The notes below the pieces were generated by a model that made no database searches, was not told the origin of the DNA, and was given only the letters and a program-made list of their open reading frames with translations. Below, piece by piece: positions 1-13,942 of a stretch of DNA of 64,000 nt. Source of the stretch: Euglena gracilis (lineage: Eukaryota > Euglenida > Euglenophyceae > Euglenales); assembly GCA_039621445.1 (NCBI GenBank), contig CP154954.1:34953703-35017702 (forward strand), in the 5' to 3' direction. The translations under genes were made by a program, and so were the position numbers. Positions within the stretch are counted from its first letter, which is position 1, and every line of letters starts with the position of its first letter.

Positions 1-1280
1 TATTACCATTAAACCACGACAATCATGAAACCAACGGGTCCCCTGACTTTGGAGGCCTCCTGGAACACCCATTTAGTTACTCGGAGTAAGGCCCAATTTG
101 GTCCATTTTTACACGGTAACCTGGGCTGACCTGGTAAATGTCCCCCGAAATGGTCGAATGCACCCATCTAAATGTGCTCATTTCTTGCAACCAACATTCC
201 CGCGGCATGTTTTTCTTACCATTAAACCACGACAATCATGAAACCAACGGGTCCCCTGACTTTGGAGGCCTCCTGGAACACCCATTCAGTTACTCGGAGT
301 AAGGCCCAATTTGGTCCATTTTTACATGGTAGCCAGGGCTGACCTGGTAAACGTCCCCCGGAATGGTCGAAGGCACCCATCTAAATGTGCTCATTTCTTG
401 CAACCAACATTCCCGTTCCATGTTTTTCTTACCATTAAACCACGACAATCATGAAACCAACGGGTCCCCTGACTTTGGAGGCCTCCTGGAACACCCATTC
501 AGTTACTCGGAGTAAGGTCCAATTTGGTCCATTTTTACAATCTAACCTGGGCTGACCTGGTAAACGTCCCCCGAAATGGTCGAATGCACCCATCTAAATG
601 TGCTCATTTCTTGCAACCAACATTCCCGCTGCATGTTTTTCTTACCATTAAACCACGACAATCATGAAACCAACGGGTCCCCTGACTTTGGAGGCCTCCT
701 GGAACACCCATTTAGTTACTCGGAGTAAGGCCCAATTTGGTCCATTTTTACACGGTAACCTGGGCTGACCTGGTAAATGTCCCCCGAAATGGTCGAATGC
801 ACCCATCTAAATGTGCTCATTTCTTGCAACCAACATTCCCGCGGCATGCTTTTCTTACCATTAAACCACGACAATCATGAAACCAACGGTTCCCCTGACT
901 TTGGAGGCCTCCTGGAACACCCATTCAGTTACTCGGAGTAAGGCCCAATTTGGTCCATTTTTACATGGTAGCCAGGGCTGACCTGGTAAACGTCCCCAAA
1001 ATGGTCGAATGCACCCATCTAAATGTGCTCATTTCTTGCAACCAACATTCCCGTTGCATTTTTTTATTACCATTAAACCACGACAATCATGAAACCAACG
1101 GGTCCCCTGACTTTGGAGGCCTCCTGGAACACCCATTCAGTTACTCGGAGTAAGGCCCAATTTGGTCCATTTTTACAATCTAACCTGGGCTGACCTGGTA
1201 AACGTCCCCCGGAATGGTCGAATGCACCCATCTAAATGTGCTCATTTCTTGCAACCAACATTCCCGCTGCATGTTTTTCT
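1..1280 (+). repeat. 3-monomer higher-order repeat, ~639 bp, two copies
   Basis: Rare variants recur 639 bp (3 x 213) apart. The form catttagttac occurs at about 70 and 709. The form ggtagccagggc occurs at 328 and 967. The unusual ttttacaatctaacc occurs near 534 and 1172. All three monomer types therefore repeat in the same order, which marks a recent duplication of a three-monomer block. The block is cut by the left window edge, so more copies may lie outside. Confidence 0.8.
51..60. repeat. Perfect 10-bp palindrome GGAGGCCTCC (representative copy)
   Basis: The decamer equals its own reverse complement and contains AGGCCT. It recurs once per monomer in nearly all copies of both arrays. Exceptions include the truncated monomers, scattered single substitutions, the ccagtaggcctcc subtype of the right core, and the ggaggcccccaaag subfamily after 63.6 kb. 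It could be a binding site for a dimeric protein or simply a conserved ancestral feature. Confidence 0.7.
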
Positions 1281-1289
1281 TACCATTAA

Positions 1290-4200
1290 ACCACGACAAT
1301 CATGAAACCAACGGGTCCCCTGACTTTGGAGGCCTCCTGGAACACCCATTCGGTTACTCGAAGTAAGGCCCAATTTGGTCCATTTTTACACGGTAACCTG
1401 GGCTGACCTGGTAAACGTCCCCGGAAGTGGTCGAATGCACCCATCTAAATGTGCTCATTTCTTGCAACCAACATTCTTGCTGCATTTTTTTCTTACAATT
1501 AAACGAAGACAATCATGAAACTAACGGGTCCCCTGACTTTGGAGGCCTCCTGGAACACCCATTCGGTTACTCGGAGTAAGGCCCAATTTGGTCCATTTTT
1601 ACATGGTAACCTGGGCTGACCTGGTAAACGTCCCCCGGAGTGGTCGAATGCACCCCTCTAAATGTGCTCATTTCTTGCAACCAACATTCCCGCTGCATGT
1701 TTTTCTTACCATTAAACCACGACAATCATGAAACCAACGGGTCCCCTGACTTTGAAGGCCTCCTGGAACACCCATTCGGTTACTCGGAGTAAGGCCCAAT
1801 TTGGTCCATTTTTACACGGTAACCTGGGCTGACCTGGTAAACGTCCCCCAAAATGGTCGAATGCACCCATCTAAATGTGCTCATTTCTTGCAACCAAAAT
1901 TCCCGCTGCATGTTTTTCTTACCATTAAACCACGACAATCATGAAACCAACGGGTCCCCTGAATTTGGAGGCCTCCTGGAACACCCATTCGGTTACTCGG
2001 AGTAAGGCCCAATTTGGTCCATTTTTACACGGTAACCTGGGCTGACCTGGTAAACGTCCCCCGGAATGGTCGAATGCACCCATCTAAATGTGCTCATTTC
2101 TTGCAACCAACATTCCCGCTGCATGTTTTTATTACCATTAAACCACGACAATCATGAAACCAACGGGTCCCCTGACTTTGGAGGCCTCCTGGAACACCCA
2201 TTCGGTTACTCGGAGTAAGGCCCAATTTGGTCCATTTTTACACGGTAACCTGGGCTGACCTGGTAAATGTCCCCCGAAATGGTCGAATGCACCCATCTAA
2301 ATGTGCTCATTTCTTGCAACCAACATTCCCGCGGCATGTTTTTCTTACCATTAAACCACGACAATCATGAAACCAACGGGTCCCCTGACTTTGGAGGCCT
2401 CCTGGAACACCCATTCAGTTACTCGGAGTAAGGCCCAATTTGGTCCATTTTTACATGGTAGCCAGGGCTGACCTGGTAAACGTCCCCCGGAATGGTCGAA
2501 GGCACCCATCTAAATGTGCTCATTTCTTGCAACCAACATTCCCGCTGCATGTTTTTCTTACCATTAAACCACGACAACCATGAAACCAACGGGTCCCCTG
2601 AATTTGGAGGCCTCCTGGAACACCCATTCGGTTACTCGAAGTAAGGCCCAATTTGGTCCATTTTTACATGGTAACCTGGGCTGACCTGGTAAACGTCCCC
2701 CGGAATGGTCGAATGCACCCATCTAAATGTGCTCATTTCTTGCAACCAACATTCCCGGGGCATGTTTTTCTTACCATTAAACCACGACAATCATGAAACC
2801 AACGGGTCCCCTGACTTTGGAGGCCTCCTGGAACACCCATTCAGTTACTCGGAGTAAGGCCCAATTTGGTCCATTTTTACATGGTAACCAGGGCTGACCT
2901 GGTAAACGTCCCCCGGAATGGTCGAAGGCACCCATCTAAATGTGCTCATTTCTTGCAACCAACATTCCCGCGGCATGTTTTTCTTATTATTAAACCACGA
3001 CAATCATGAAACCAACGGGTCCCCTGACTTTGGAGGCCTCCTGGAACACCCATTCAGTTACTCGGAGTAAGGCCCAATTTGGTCCATTTTTACATGGTAA
3101 CCTGGGCTGACCTGGTAAACGTCCCCCAAAATGGTCGAATGCACCCATCTAAATGTGCTCATTTCTTGCAACCAACATTCCTGCTGCATGTTTTTCTTAC
3201 AATTAAACCACGACAATCATGAAACCAACGGGTCCCCTGACTTTGGAGGCCTCCTGGAACACCCATTCGGTTACTCGAAGTAAGGCCCAATTTGGTCCAT
3301 TTTTACACGGTAACCTGGGCTGACCTGGTAAACGTCCCACGGAATGGTCGAATGCACCCATCTAAATGTGCTCATTTCTTGCAACCAACATTCTTGCTGC
3401 ATTTTTTTCTTACAATTAAACGAAGACAATCATGAAACCAACGGGTCCCCTGACTTTGGAGGCCTCCTGGAACACCCATTCGGTTACTCGGAGTAAGGCC
3501 CAATTTGGTCCATTTTTACATGGTAACCTGGGCTGACCTGGTAAACGTCCCCCGGAATGGTCGAATGCACCCATCTAAATGTGCTCATTTCTTGCAACCA
3601 ACATTCCCGCTGCATGTTTTTATTACCATTAAACCACGACAATCATGAAACCAACGGGTCCCCTGACTTTGGAGGCCTCCTGGAACACCCATTCAGTTAC
3701 TCGGAGTAAGGCCCAATTTGGTCCATTTTTACATGCTAACCTGGGCTGACCTGGTAAACGTCCCCCGAAATGGTCGAATGCACCCATCTAAATGTGCTCA
3801 TTTCTTGCAACCAACATTCCCGCTGCATGTTTTTCTTACCATTAAACCACGACAATCATGAAACCAACGGGTCCCCTGACTTTGGAGGCCTCCTGGAACA
3901 CCCATTCAGTTACTCGGAGTAAGGCCCAATTTGGTCCATTTTTACATGGTAACCTGGGCTGACCTGGTAAACGTCCCCCGGAATGGTCGAATGCACCCAT
4001 CTAAATGTGCTCATTTCTTGCAACCAACATTCCGGCGGCATGTTTTTCTTACCATTAAACCACGACAATCATGAAACCAACGGGTCCCCTGACTTTGGAG
4101 GCCTCCTGGAACACCCATTCGGTTACTCGAAGTAAGGCCCAATTTGGTCCATTTTTACACGGTAACCTGGGCTGACCTGGTAAACGTCCCCGGAAGTGGT

Positions 4201-6500
4201 CGAATGCACCCATCTAAATGTGCTCATTTCTTGCAACCAACATTCTTGCTGCATTTTTTTCTTACAATTAAACGAAGACAATCATGAAACTAACGGGTCC
4301 CCTGACTTTGGAGGCCTCCTGGAACACCCATTCGGTTACTCGGAGTAAGGCCCAATTTGGTCCATTTTTACATGGTAACCTGGGCTGACCTGGTAAACGT
4401 CCCCCGGAGTGGTCGAATGCACCCCTCTAAATGTGCTCATTTCTTGCAACCAACATTCCCGCTGCATGTTTTTCTTACCATTAAACCACGACAATCATGA
4501 AACCAACGGGTCCCCTGACTTTGGAGGCCTCCTGGAACACCCATTCGGTTACTCGGAGTAAGGCCCAATTTGGTCCATTTTTACACGGTAACCTGGGCTG
4601 ACCTGGTAAACGTCCCCCAAAATGGTCGAATGCACCCATCTAAATGTGCTCATTTCTTGCAACCAACATTCCCGCTGCATGTTTTTCTTACCATTAAACC
4701 ACGACAATCATGAATCCAACGGGTCCCCTGACTTTGGAGGCCTCCTGGAACACCCATTCGGTTACTCGGAGTAAGGCCCAATTTGGTCCATTTTTACACG
4801 GTAACCTGGGCTGACCTGGTAAACGTCCCCCGGAATGGTCGAATGCACCCATCTAAATGTGCTCATTTCTTGCAACCAACATTCCCGCTGCATGTTTTTA
4901 TTACCATTAAACCACGAAAATCATGAAACCAACGGGTCCCCTGACTTTGGAGGCCTCCTGGAACACCCATTCGGTTACTCGGAGTAAGGCCCAATTTGGT
5001 CCATTTTTACACGGTAACCTGGGCTGACCTGGTAAACGTCCCCCGGAATGGTCGAATGCACCCATCTAAATGTGCTCATTTCTTGCAACCAACATTCCCG
5101 CTGCATGTTTTTCTTACCATTAAACCACGACAATCATGAAACTAACGGGTCCCCTGACTTTGGAGGCCTCCTGGAACACCCATTCGGTTACTCGGAGTAA
5201 GGCCCAATTTGGTCCATTTTTACACGGTAACCTGGGCTTGACCTGGTAAATGTCCCCCGAAATGGTCGAATGCACCCATCTAAATGTGCTCATTTCTTGC
5301 AACCAACATTCCCGCGGCATGTTTTTCTTACCATTAAACCACGACAATCATGAAACCAACGGGTCCCCTGACTTTGGAGGCCTCCTGGAACACCCATTCA
5401 GTTACTCGGAGTAAGGCCCAATTTGGTCCATTTTTACATGGTAACCAGGGCTGACCTGGTAAACGTCCCCCGGAATGGTCGAAGGCACCCATCTAAATGT
5501 GCTCATTTCTTGCAACCAACATTCCCGCTGCATGTTTTTCTTACCATTAAACCACGACAATCATGAAACCAACGGGTCCCCTGAATTTGGAGGCCTCCTG
5601 GAACACCCATTCGGTTACTCGGAGTAAGGCCCAATTTGGTCCATTTTTACATGGTAACCTGGGCTGACCTGGTAAACGTCCCCCGGAATGGTCGAATGCA
5701 CCCATCTAAATGTGCTCATTTCTTGCAACCAACATTCCCGCTGCATGTTTTTCTTACCATTAAACCACGACAATCATGAAACCAACGGGTCCCCTGACTT
5801 TGGAGGCCTCCTGGAACACCCATTCAGTTACTCGGAGTAAGGCCCAATTTGGTCCATTTTTACATGGTAACCAGGGCTGACCTGGTAAACGTCCCCCGGA
5901 ATGGTCGAAGGCACCCATCTAAATCTGCTCATTTCTTGCAACCAACATTCCCGCGGCATGTTTTTCTTACCATTAAACCACGACAATCATGAAACCAACG
6001 GGTCCCCTGACTTTGGAGGCCTCCTGGAACACCCATTCAGTTACTCGGAGTAAGGCCCAATTTGGTCCATTTTTACATGGTAACCTGGGCTGACCTGGTA
6101 AACGTCCCCCAAAATGGTCGAATGCACCCATCTAAATGTGCTCATTTCTTGCAACCAACATTCCTGCTGCATGTTTTTCTTACCATTAAACCACGACAAT
6201 CATGAAACCAACGGGTCCCCTGACTTTGGAGGCCTCCTGGAACACCCATTCGGTTACTCGAAGTAAGGCCCAATTTTGTCCATTTTTACACGGTAACCTG
6301 GGCTGACCTGGTAAACGTCCCCGGAAGTGGTCGAATGCACCCATCTAAATGTGCTCATTTCTTGCAACCAACATTCTTGCTGCATTTTTTTCTTACAATT
6401 AAACGAAGACAATCATGAAACTAACGGGTTCCCCGACTTTGGAGGCCTCCTTGAACACCCATTCGGTTACTCGGAGTAAGGCCCAATTTGGTCCATTTTT
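1290..6500 (+). repeat. Large segmental duplication within the array (13- to 14-monomer offset)
   Basis: Distinctive copies at about 1.29-2.2 kb reappear at about 4.06-5.0 kb. The cgaagac variant ends at 1510 and 4279, and cacccctcta starts at 1651 and 4420. Both offsets are 2769 bp, which is 13 x 213. Further right, the ggtaaccagggc form near 2883 recurs near 5865, an offset of about 2983 bp (14 monomers plus one extra base at gggcttgacc near 5236). One extra monomer therefore separates the two halves at about 4.9-5.1 kb. This fits unequal exchange of a multi-kilobase block. Exact ends need a self dot-plot. Confidence 0.7.
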
Positions 6501-9500
6501 ACACGGTAACCTGGGCTGACCTGGTAAACGTCCCCCGAAATGGTCGAATGCACCCATCTAAATGTGCTCATTTCTTGCAACCAACACTCCCGCTGCATGT
6601 TTTTCTTACCATTAAACCACGACAATCATGAAACCAACGGGTCCCCTGACTTTGGAGGCCTCCTGGAACACCCATTCAGTTACTCGGAGTAAGGCCCAAT
6701 TTGGTCCATTTTTACATGGTAACCTGGGCTGACCTGGTAAACGTCCCCCGGAATGGTCGAAGGCACCCATCTAAATGTGCTCATTTCTTGCAACCAACAT
6801 TCCCGCTGCATGTTTTTCTTACCATTAAACCACGACAATCATGAAACCAACGGGTCCCCTGACTTTGGAGGCCTCCTGGAACACCCATTCGGTTACTCGG
6901 AGTAAGGCCCAATTTGGTCCATTTTTACACGGTAACCTGGGCTGACCTGGTAAACGTCCCCCGAAATGGTCGAATGCACCCATCTAAATGTGCTCATTTC
7001 TTGCAACCAACATTCCGGCGGCATGTTTTTCTTACCATTAAACCACGACAGTCATGAAACCAACGGGTCCCCTGACTTTGGAGGCCTCCTGGAACACCCA
7101 TTCAGTTACTCGGAGTAAGGTCCAATTTGGTCCATTTTTACATGCTAACCTGGGCTGACCTGGTAAACGTCCCCCGAAATGGTCGAATGCACCCATCTAA
7201 ATGTGCTCATTTCTTGCAACCAACACTCCCGCTGCATGTTTTTCTTACCATTAAACCACGACAATCATGAAACCAACGGGTCCCCTGACTTTGGAGGCCT
7301 CCTGGAACACCCATTCAGTTACTCGGAGTAAGGCCCAATTTGGTCCATTTTTACATGGTAACCAGGGCTGACCTGGTAAACGTCCCCCGGAATGGTCGAA
7401 GGCACCCATCTAAATGTGCTCATTTCTTGCAACCAACATTCCCGCGGCATGTTTTTCTTACCATTAAACCACGACAGTCATGAAACCAACGGGTCCCCTG
7501 ACTTTGGAGGCCTCCTGGAACACCCATTCGGTTACTCGAAGTAAGGCCCAATTTGGTCCATTCTTACACGGTAACCTGGGCTGACCTGGTAAACGTCCCC
7601 GGAAGTGGTCGAATGCACCCATCTAAATGTGCTCATTTCTTGCAACCAACATTCCCGCGGCATTTTTTTCTTACAATTAAACGAAGACAATCATGAAACT
7701 AACGGGTCCCCTGACTTTGGAGGCCTCCTGGAACACCCATTCGGTTACTCGGAGTAAGGCCCAATTTGGTCCATTTTTACATGGTAACCTGGGCTGACCT
7801 CGTAAACGTCCCCCGGAATGGTCGAATGCACCCATCTAAATGTGCTCATTTCTTGCAACCAACATTCCCGCGGCATGTTTTTCATACTATTAAACCACGA
7901 CAATCATGAAACCAACGGGTCCCCTGAATTTGGAGGCCTCCTGGAACACCCATTCGGTTACTCGGAGTAAGGCCCAATTTGGTCCATTTTTACATGGTAA
8001 CCTGGGCTGACCTGGTAAACGTCCCCCGGAATGGTCGAATGCACCCATCTAAATGTGCTCATTTCTTGCAACCAACATTCCCGAGGCATGTTTTTCTTAC
8101 CATTAGACCACGACAATCATGAAACCAACGGGTCCCCTGACTTTGGAGGCCTCCTGGAACACCCATTCAGTTACTCGGAGTAAGGCCCAATTTGGTCCAT
8201 TTTTACATGGTAGCCAGGGCTGACCTGGTAAACGTCCCCCGGAATGGTCGAAGGCACCCATCTAAATGTGCTCATTTCTTGCAACCAACATTCCCGCGGC
8301 ATGTTTTTCTTACCATTAAACCACGACAATCATGAAACCAACGGGTCCCCTGAATTTGGAGGCCTCCTGGAACACCCATTCGGTTACTCGGAGTAAGGCC
8401 CAATTTGGTCCATTTTTACATGGTAACCTGGGCTGACCTGGTAAACGTCCCCCGGAATGGTCGAATGCACCCATCTAAATGTGCTCATTTCTTGCAACCA
8501 ACATTCCCGCGGCATGTTTTTCTTACCATTAAACCACGACAATCATGAAACCAACGGGTCCCCTGACTTTGGAGGCCTCCTGGAACACCCATTCGGTTAC
8601 TCGGAGTAAGGCCCAATTTGGTCCATTTTTACATGGTAACCAGGGCTGACCTGGTAAACGTCCCCCGGAATGGTCGAAGGCACCCATCTAAATCTGCTCA
8701 TTTCTTGCAACCAACATTCCCGCGGCATGTTTTTCTTACCATTAAACCACGACAATCATGAAACCAACGGGTCCCCTGACTTTGGAGGCCTCCTGGAACA
8801 CCCATTCAGTTACTCGGAGTAAGGCCCAATTTTGTCCATTTTTACATGGTAACCTGGGCTGACCTGGTAAACGTCCCCCAAAATGGTCGAATGCACCCAT
8901 CTAAATGTGCTCATTTCTTGCAACCAACTTTCCTGCTGCATGTTTTTCTTACCATTAAACCACGACAATCATGAAACCAACGGGTCCCCTGACTTTGGAG
9001 GCCTCCTGGAACACCCATTCGGTTACTCGAAGTAAGGCCCAATTTTGTCCATTTTTACACGGTAACCTGGGCTGACCTGGTAAACGTCCCCGGAAGTGGT
9101 CGAATGCACCCATCTAAATGTGCTCATTTCTTGCAACCAACATTCTTGCTGCATTTTTTTCTTACAATTAAACGAAGACAATCATGAAACTAACGGGTCC
9201 CCTGACTTTGGAGGCCTCCTGGAACACCCATTCGGTTACTCGGAGTAAGGCCCAATTTGGTCCATTTTTACATGGTAACCTGGGCTGACCTCGTAAACGT
9301 CCCCCGGAATGGTCGAATGCACCCATCTAAATGTGCTCATTTCTTGCAACCAACATTCACGCGGCATGTTTTTCATACTATTAAACCACGACAATCATGA
9401 AACCAACGGGTCCCCTGAATTTGGAGGCCTCCTGGAACACCCATTCGGTTACTCGGAGTAAGGCCCAATTTGGTCCATTTTTACATGGTAGCATGGGCTG

Positions 9501-12500
9501 ACCTGGTAAACGTCCCCCGGAATGGTCGAATGCACCCATCTAAATGTGCTCATTTCTTGCAACCAACATTCCCGAGGCATGTTTTTCTTACCATTAGACC
9601 ACGACAATCATGAAACCAACGGGTCCCCTGACTTTGGAGGCCTCCTGGAACACCCATTCAGTTACTCGGAGTAAGGCCCAATTTGGTCCATTTTTACATG
9701 GTAGCCAGGGCTGACCTGGTAAACGTCCCCCGGAATGGTCGAAGGCACCCGTCTAAATGTGCTCATTTCTTGCAACCAACATTCCCGCGGCATGTTTTTC
9801 TTACCATTAAACCACGACAATCATGAAACCAACGGGTCCCCTGAATTTGGAGGCCTCCTGGAACACCCCTTCGGTTACTCGGAGTAAGGCCCAATTTGGT
9901 CCATTTTTACATGGTAACCTGGGCTGACCTGGTAAACGTCCCCCGGAATGGTCGAATGCACCCATCTAAATCTGCTCATTTCTTGCAACCAACATTCCCG
10001 CGGCATGTTTTTCTTACCATTAAACCACGACAATCATGAAACCAACGGGTCCCCTGACTTTGGAGGCCTCCTGGAACACCCATTCGGTTACTCGGAGTAA
10101 GGCCCAATTTGGTCCATTTTTACATGGTAACCAGGGCTGACCTGGTAAACGTCCCCCGGAATGGTCGAAGGCACCCATCTAAATCTGCTCATTTCTTGCA
10201 ACCAACATTCCCGCTGCATGTTTTTCTTACCATTAAACCACGACAATCATGAAACCAACGGGTCCCCTGACTTTGGAGGCCTCCTGGAACACCCATTCAG
10301 TTACTCGGAGTAAGGCCCAATTTTGTCCATTTTTACATGGTAACCTGGGCTGACCTGGTAAACGTCCCCCAAAATGGTCGAATGCACCCATCTAAATGTG
10401 CTCATTTCTTGCAACCAACTTTCCTGCTGCATGTTTTTCTTACCATTAAACCACGACAATCATGAAACCAACGGGTCCCCTGACTTTGGAGGCCTCCTGG
10501 AACACCCATTCGGTTACTCGAAGTAAGGCCCAATTTTGTCCATTTTTACACGGTAACCTGGGCTGACCTGGTAAACGTCCCCGGAAGTGGTCGAATGCAC
10601 CCATCTAAATGTGCTCATTTCTTGCAACCAACATTCTTGCTGCATTTTTTTCTTACAATTAAACGAAGACAATCATGAAACTAACGGGTTCCCTGACTTT
10701 GGAGGCCTCCTGGAACACCCATTCGGTTACTCGGAGTAAGGCCCAATTTGTTCCATTTTTACATGGTAACCAGGGCTGACCTGGTAAACGTCCCCCGGAA
10801 TGGTCGAATGCACCCATCTAAATGTGCTCATTTCTTGCAACCAACATTCCCGCTGCATGTTTTTCTTACCATTAAACCACGACAATCATGAAACCAACGG
10901 GTCCCCTGACTTTGGAGGCCTCCTGGAACACCCATTCGGTTACTGGGAGTAAGGCCCAATTTGGTCCATTTTTACACGGTAACCTGGGCTGACCTGGTAA
11001 ACGTCCCCCGAAATGGTCGAATGCACCCATCTAAATGTGCTCATTTCTTGCAACCAACATTCCCGCGGCATGTTTTTCTTACCATTAAACCACGACAGTC
11101 ATGAAACCAACGGGTCCCCTGACTTTGGAGGCCTCCTGGAACACCCATTCGGTTACTCGAAGTAAGGCCCAATTTGGTCCATTCTTACACGGTAACCTGG
11201 GCTGACCTGGTAAACGTCCCCGGAAGTGGTCGAATGCACCCATCTAAATGTGCTCATTTCCTGCAACCAACATTCTTGCTGCATTTTTTTCTTACAATTA
11301 AACGAAGACAATCATGAAACTAACGGGTCCCCTGACTTTGGAGGCCTCCTGTAACACCCATTCGGTTACTCGGAGTATGGCCCAATTTGGTCCATTTTTA
11401 CATGGTGACCTGGGCTGACCTCGTAAACGTCCCCCGGAATGGTCGAATGCACCCATCTAAATGTGCTCATTTCTTGCAACCAACATTCCCGCGGCATGTT
11501 TTTCATACTATTAAACCACGACAATCATGAAACCAACGGGTCCCCTGAATTTGGAGGCCTCCTGGAACACCCATTCGGTTACTCGGAGTAAGGCCCAATT
11601 TGGTCCATTTTTACATGGTAACCTGGGCTGACCTGGTAAACGTCCCCCGGAATGGTCGAATGCACCCATCTAAATGTGCTCATTTCTTGCAACCAACATT
11701 CCCGCGGCATGTTTTTCTTACCATTAAACCACGTCAATCATGAAACCAACGGGTCCCCTGACTTTGGAGGCCTCCTGGAACACCCATTCAGTTACTCGGA
11801 GTAAGGCCCAATTTGGTCCATTTATACACGGTAACCTGGGCTGACCTGGTAAACGTCCCCCAAAATGGTCGAACGCACCCATCTAAATGTGCTCATTTAT
11901 TGCAACCAACATTCCGGCTGCATGTTTTTCTTACCATTAAACCACGACAATCATGAAACCAACGGGTCCCCTGACTTTGGAGGCCTCCTGGAACACCCAT
12001 TCAGTTACTCGGAGTAAGGTCCAATTTGGTCCATTTTTACATGATAACCTGGGCTGACCTGGTAAACGTCCCCCGAAATGGTCGAATGCACCCATCTAAA
12101 TGTGCTCATTTCTTGCAACCAACATTCCCGCTGCATGTTTTTCTTACCATTAAACCACGAAAATCATGAAACCAACGGGTCCCCTGACTTTGGAGGCCTC
12201 CTGGAACACCCATTCGGTTACTCGAAGTAAGGCCCAATTTTGTCCATTTTTACACGGTAACCTGGGCTGACCTGGTAAACGTCCCCGGAAGTGGTCGAAT
12301 GCACCCATCTAAATGTGCTCATTTCTTGCAACCAACATTCTTGCTGCATTTTTTTCTTACAATTAAACGAAGGCAATCATGAAACCAACGGGTCCCCTGA
12401 CTTTGGAGGCCTCCTGGAACACCCATTCGGTTACTCGGAGTAAGGCCCAATTTGGTCCATTTATACACGGTAACCTGGGCTGACCTGGTAAACGTCCCCC

Positions 12501-13440
12501 AAAATGGTCGAATGCACCCATCTAAATATGCTCATTTATTGCAACCAACATTCCCGCTGCATGTTTTTATTACCATTAAACCACGACAATCATGAAACCA
12601 ACGGGTCCCCTGACTTTGGAGGCCTCCTGGAACACCCATTCAGTTACTCGGAGTAAGGTCCAATTTGGTCCATTTAACATGCTAACCTGGGCTGACCTGG
12701 TAAACGTCCCCCGAAATGGTCGAATGCACCCATCTAAATGTGCTCATTTCTTGCAACCAACATTCCTGCTGCATGTTTTTCTTACCATTAAACCACGACA
12801 ATCATGAAACCAACGGGTCCCCTGACTTTGGAGGCCTCCTGGAACACCCATTCGGTTACTCGAAGTAAGGCCCAATTTGTCCATTTTTACACGGTAACCT
12901 GGGCTGACCTGGTAAACGTCCCCCGAAATGGTCGAATGCACCCATCTAAATGTGCTGATTTATTGCAACCAACATTCCCGCTGCATGTGTTTCTTACCAT
13001 TAAACCACGAAAATCATGAAACCAACGGGTCCCCTGACTTTGGAGGCCTCCTGGAACACCCATTCGGTTACTCGAAGTAAGGCCCAATTTTGTCCATTTT
13101 TACACGGTAACCTGGGCTGACCTGGTAAACGTCCCCCGAAATGGTCGAATGCACCCATCTAAATGTGCTCATTTCTTGCAACCAACATTCCCGCTGCATG
13201 TTTTATTACCATTAAACCACGACAATCATGAAACCAACGGGTCCCCTGACTTTGGAGGCCTCCTGGAACACCCATTCGGTTACTCGGAGTAAGGCCCAAT
13301 TTGGTCCATTTTTACACGGTAACCTGGGCTGACCTGGTAAACGTCCCCGGAAGTGGTCGAATGCACCCATCTAAATGTGCTCATTTCTTGCAACCAACAT
13401 TCTTGCTCCATTTTATCTTACAATTAAACGAAAACAATCA
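1472..13440 (+). repeat. Marker monomer subtype with ttacaattaaacgaagac, ten dispersed copies
   Basis: Most left-core copies read ttaccattaaaccacgac, but a subtype reads ttacaattaaacgaagac, usually preceded by cattcttgctgcatttt and often followed by gaaactaacgg. The cgaagac element ends near 1510, 3427, 4279, 6410, 7687, 9179, 10670 and 11309, with slightly changed forms near 12373 (cgaaggc) and 13435 (cgaaaac). Spacings are close to 9, 4, 10, 6, 7, 7, 3, 5 and 5 monomers. The subtype is useful for tracing block duplications, and its regular 7-monomer spacing exposes the HOR at 7.69-10.67 kb. Confidence 0.85.
7680..10670 (+). repeat. 7-monomer higher-order repeat, ~1491 bp, two full copies
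   Basis: Rare variants recur 1491 bp (7 x 213) apart. The cgaagac marker ends at 7687, 9179 and 10670. The form gacctcgtaaac is at about 7797 and 9288, ttcatactattaaacc near 7882 and 9373, and ccattagaccac near 8100 and 9591. A further partial copy follows: the tcgtaaac and tcatactatt forms appear again near 11421 and 11503, ten monomers after the second copy. The copies differ by only scattered substitutions, so the amplification looks recent. Confidence 0.85.
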
Positions 13441-13763
13441 TGAAACCAACGGGTCCCCTGACTTTGGAGGCCTCCTGGAACACCCATTCGGTTACTCGGA
13501 GTAAGGCCCAATTTGGTCCATTTTTACACGGTAACCTGGGCTGACCTGGTAAACGTCCCCCGAAATGGTCGAATGCACCCATCTAAATGTGCTCATTTCT
13601 TGCAACCAGCATTCCCGCTGCATGTTTTTCTTACCATTAAACCACGAAAATCATCAAACCAACGGGTCCCCCGACTCTGAAGGCCTCCTGGAACACCCAT
13701 TCGGTTACTCGGAGTAAGGCCCAATTTGGTCCATTTTTACGTGGAAACCTGGGCTGACCTGGT

Positions 13764-13942
13764 AAATGTCCCCCGGAATGGTCGAATGCACCCATCTAAA
13801 TGTGCTCGTTTCTGGCCAACTAACATTCCCGCTGCATGTTTTTCTTACCATTTAACCACGACAATCACGAACCACAACATTTGGTTACTCGGAGTAAGGC
13901 CCAATTTGGTCCATTTTACATGGAAACCTGGGCTGACCTGTT
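13764..13942 (+). repeat. Shortened monomer (179 bp) with internal deletion
   Basis: The interval between successive aaatgtcc landmarks is 179 bp, not 213. The sequence runs from atttaaccacgacaatc into acgaaccacaacat and then directly into ttggttactcgg. The segment that normally holds the palindrome ggaggcctcc is missing. The left part of the breakpoint is the same as in the shortened monomer near 18.58 kb. Confidence 0.8.

Larger units (their letters stand above)
1..13650 (+). repeat. Left homogenised core of the forward array
   Basis: Copies here are similar to one another and share gtaaacgtcccc, where the divergent zone and the right core have the equivalent of gtaaatgtcccc. The last copy with this marker is near 13552 and the next copy (near 13763) lacks it, which sets the boundary. 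Variants shuffle among copies: tacacgg or tacatgg, cctgggctg or cagggctg, gaatgc or gaaggc, and cccgctgc or cccgcggc. Their recurrence at multiples of 213 bp defines several HOR blocks. The CENP-B-box-like site is variable here (ccccgg, ccccga, ccccaa and ccccggaag forms). Confidence 0.85.
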
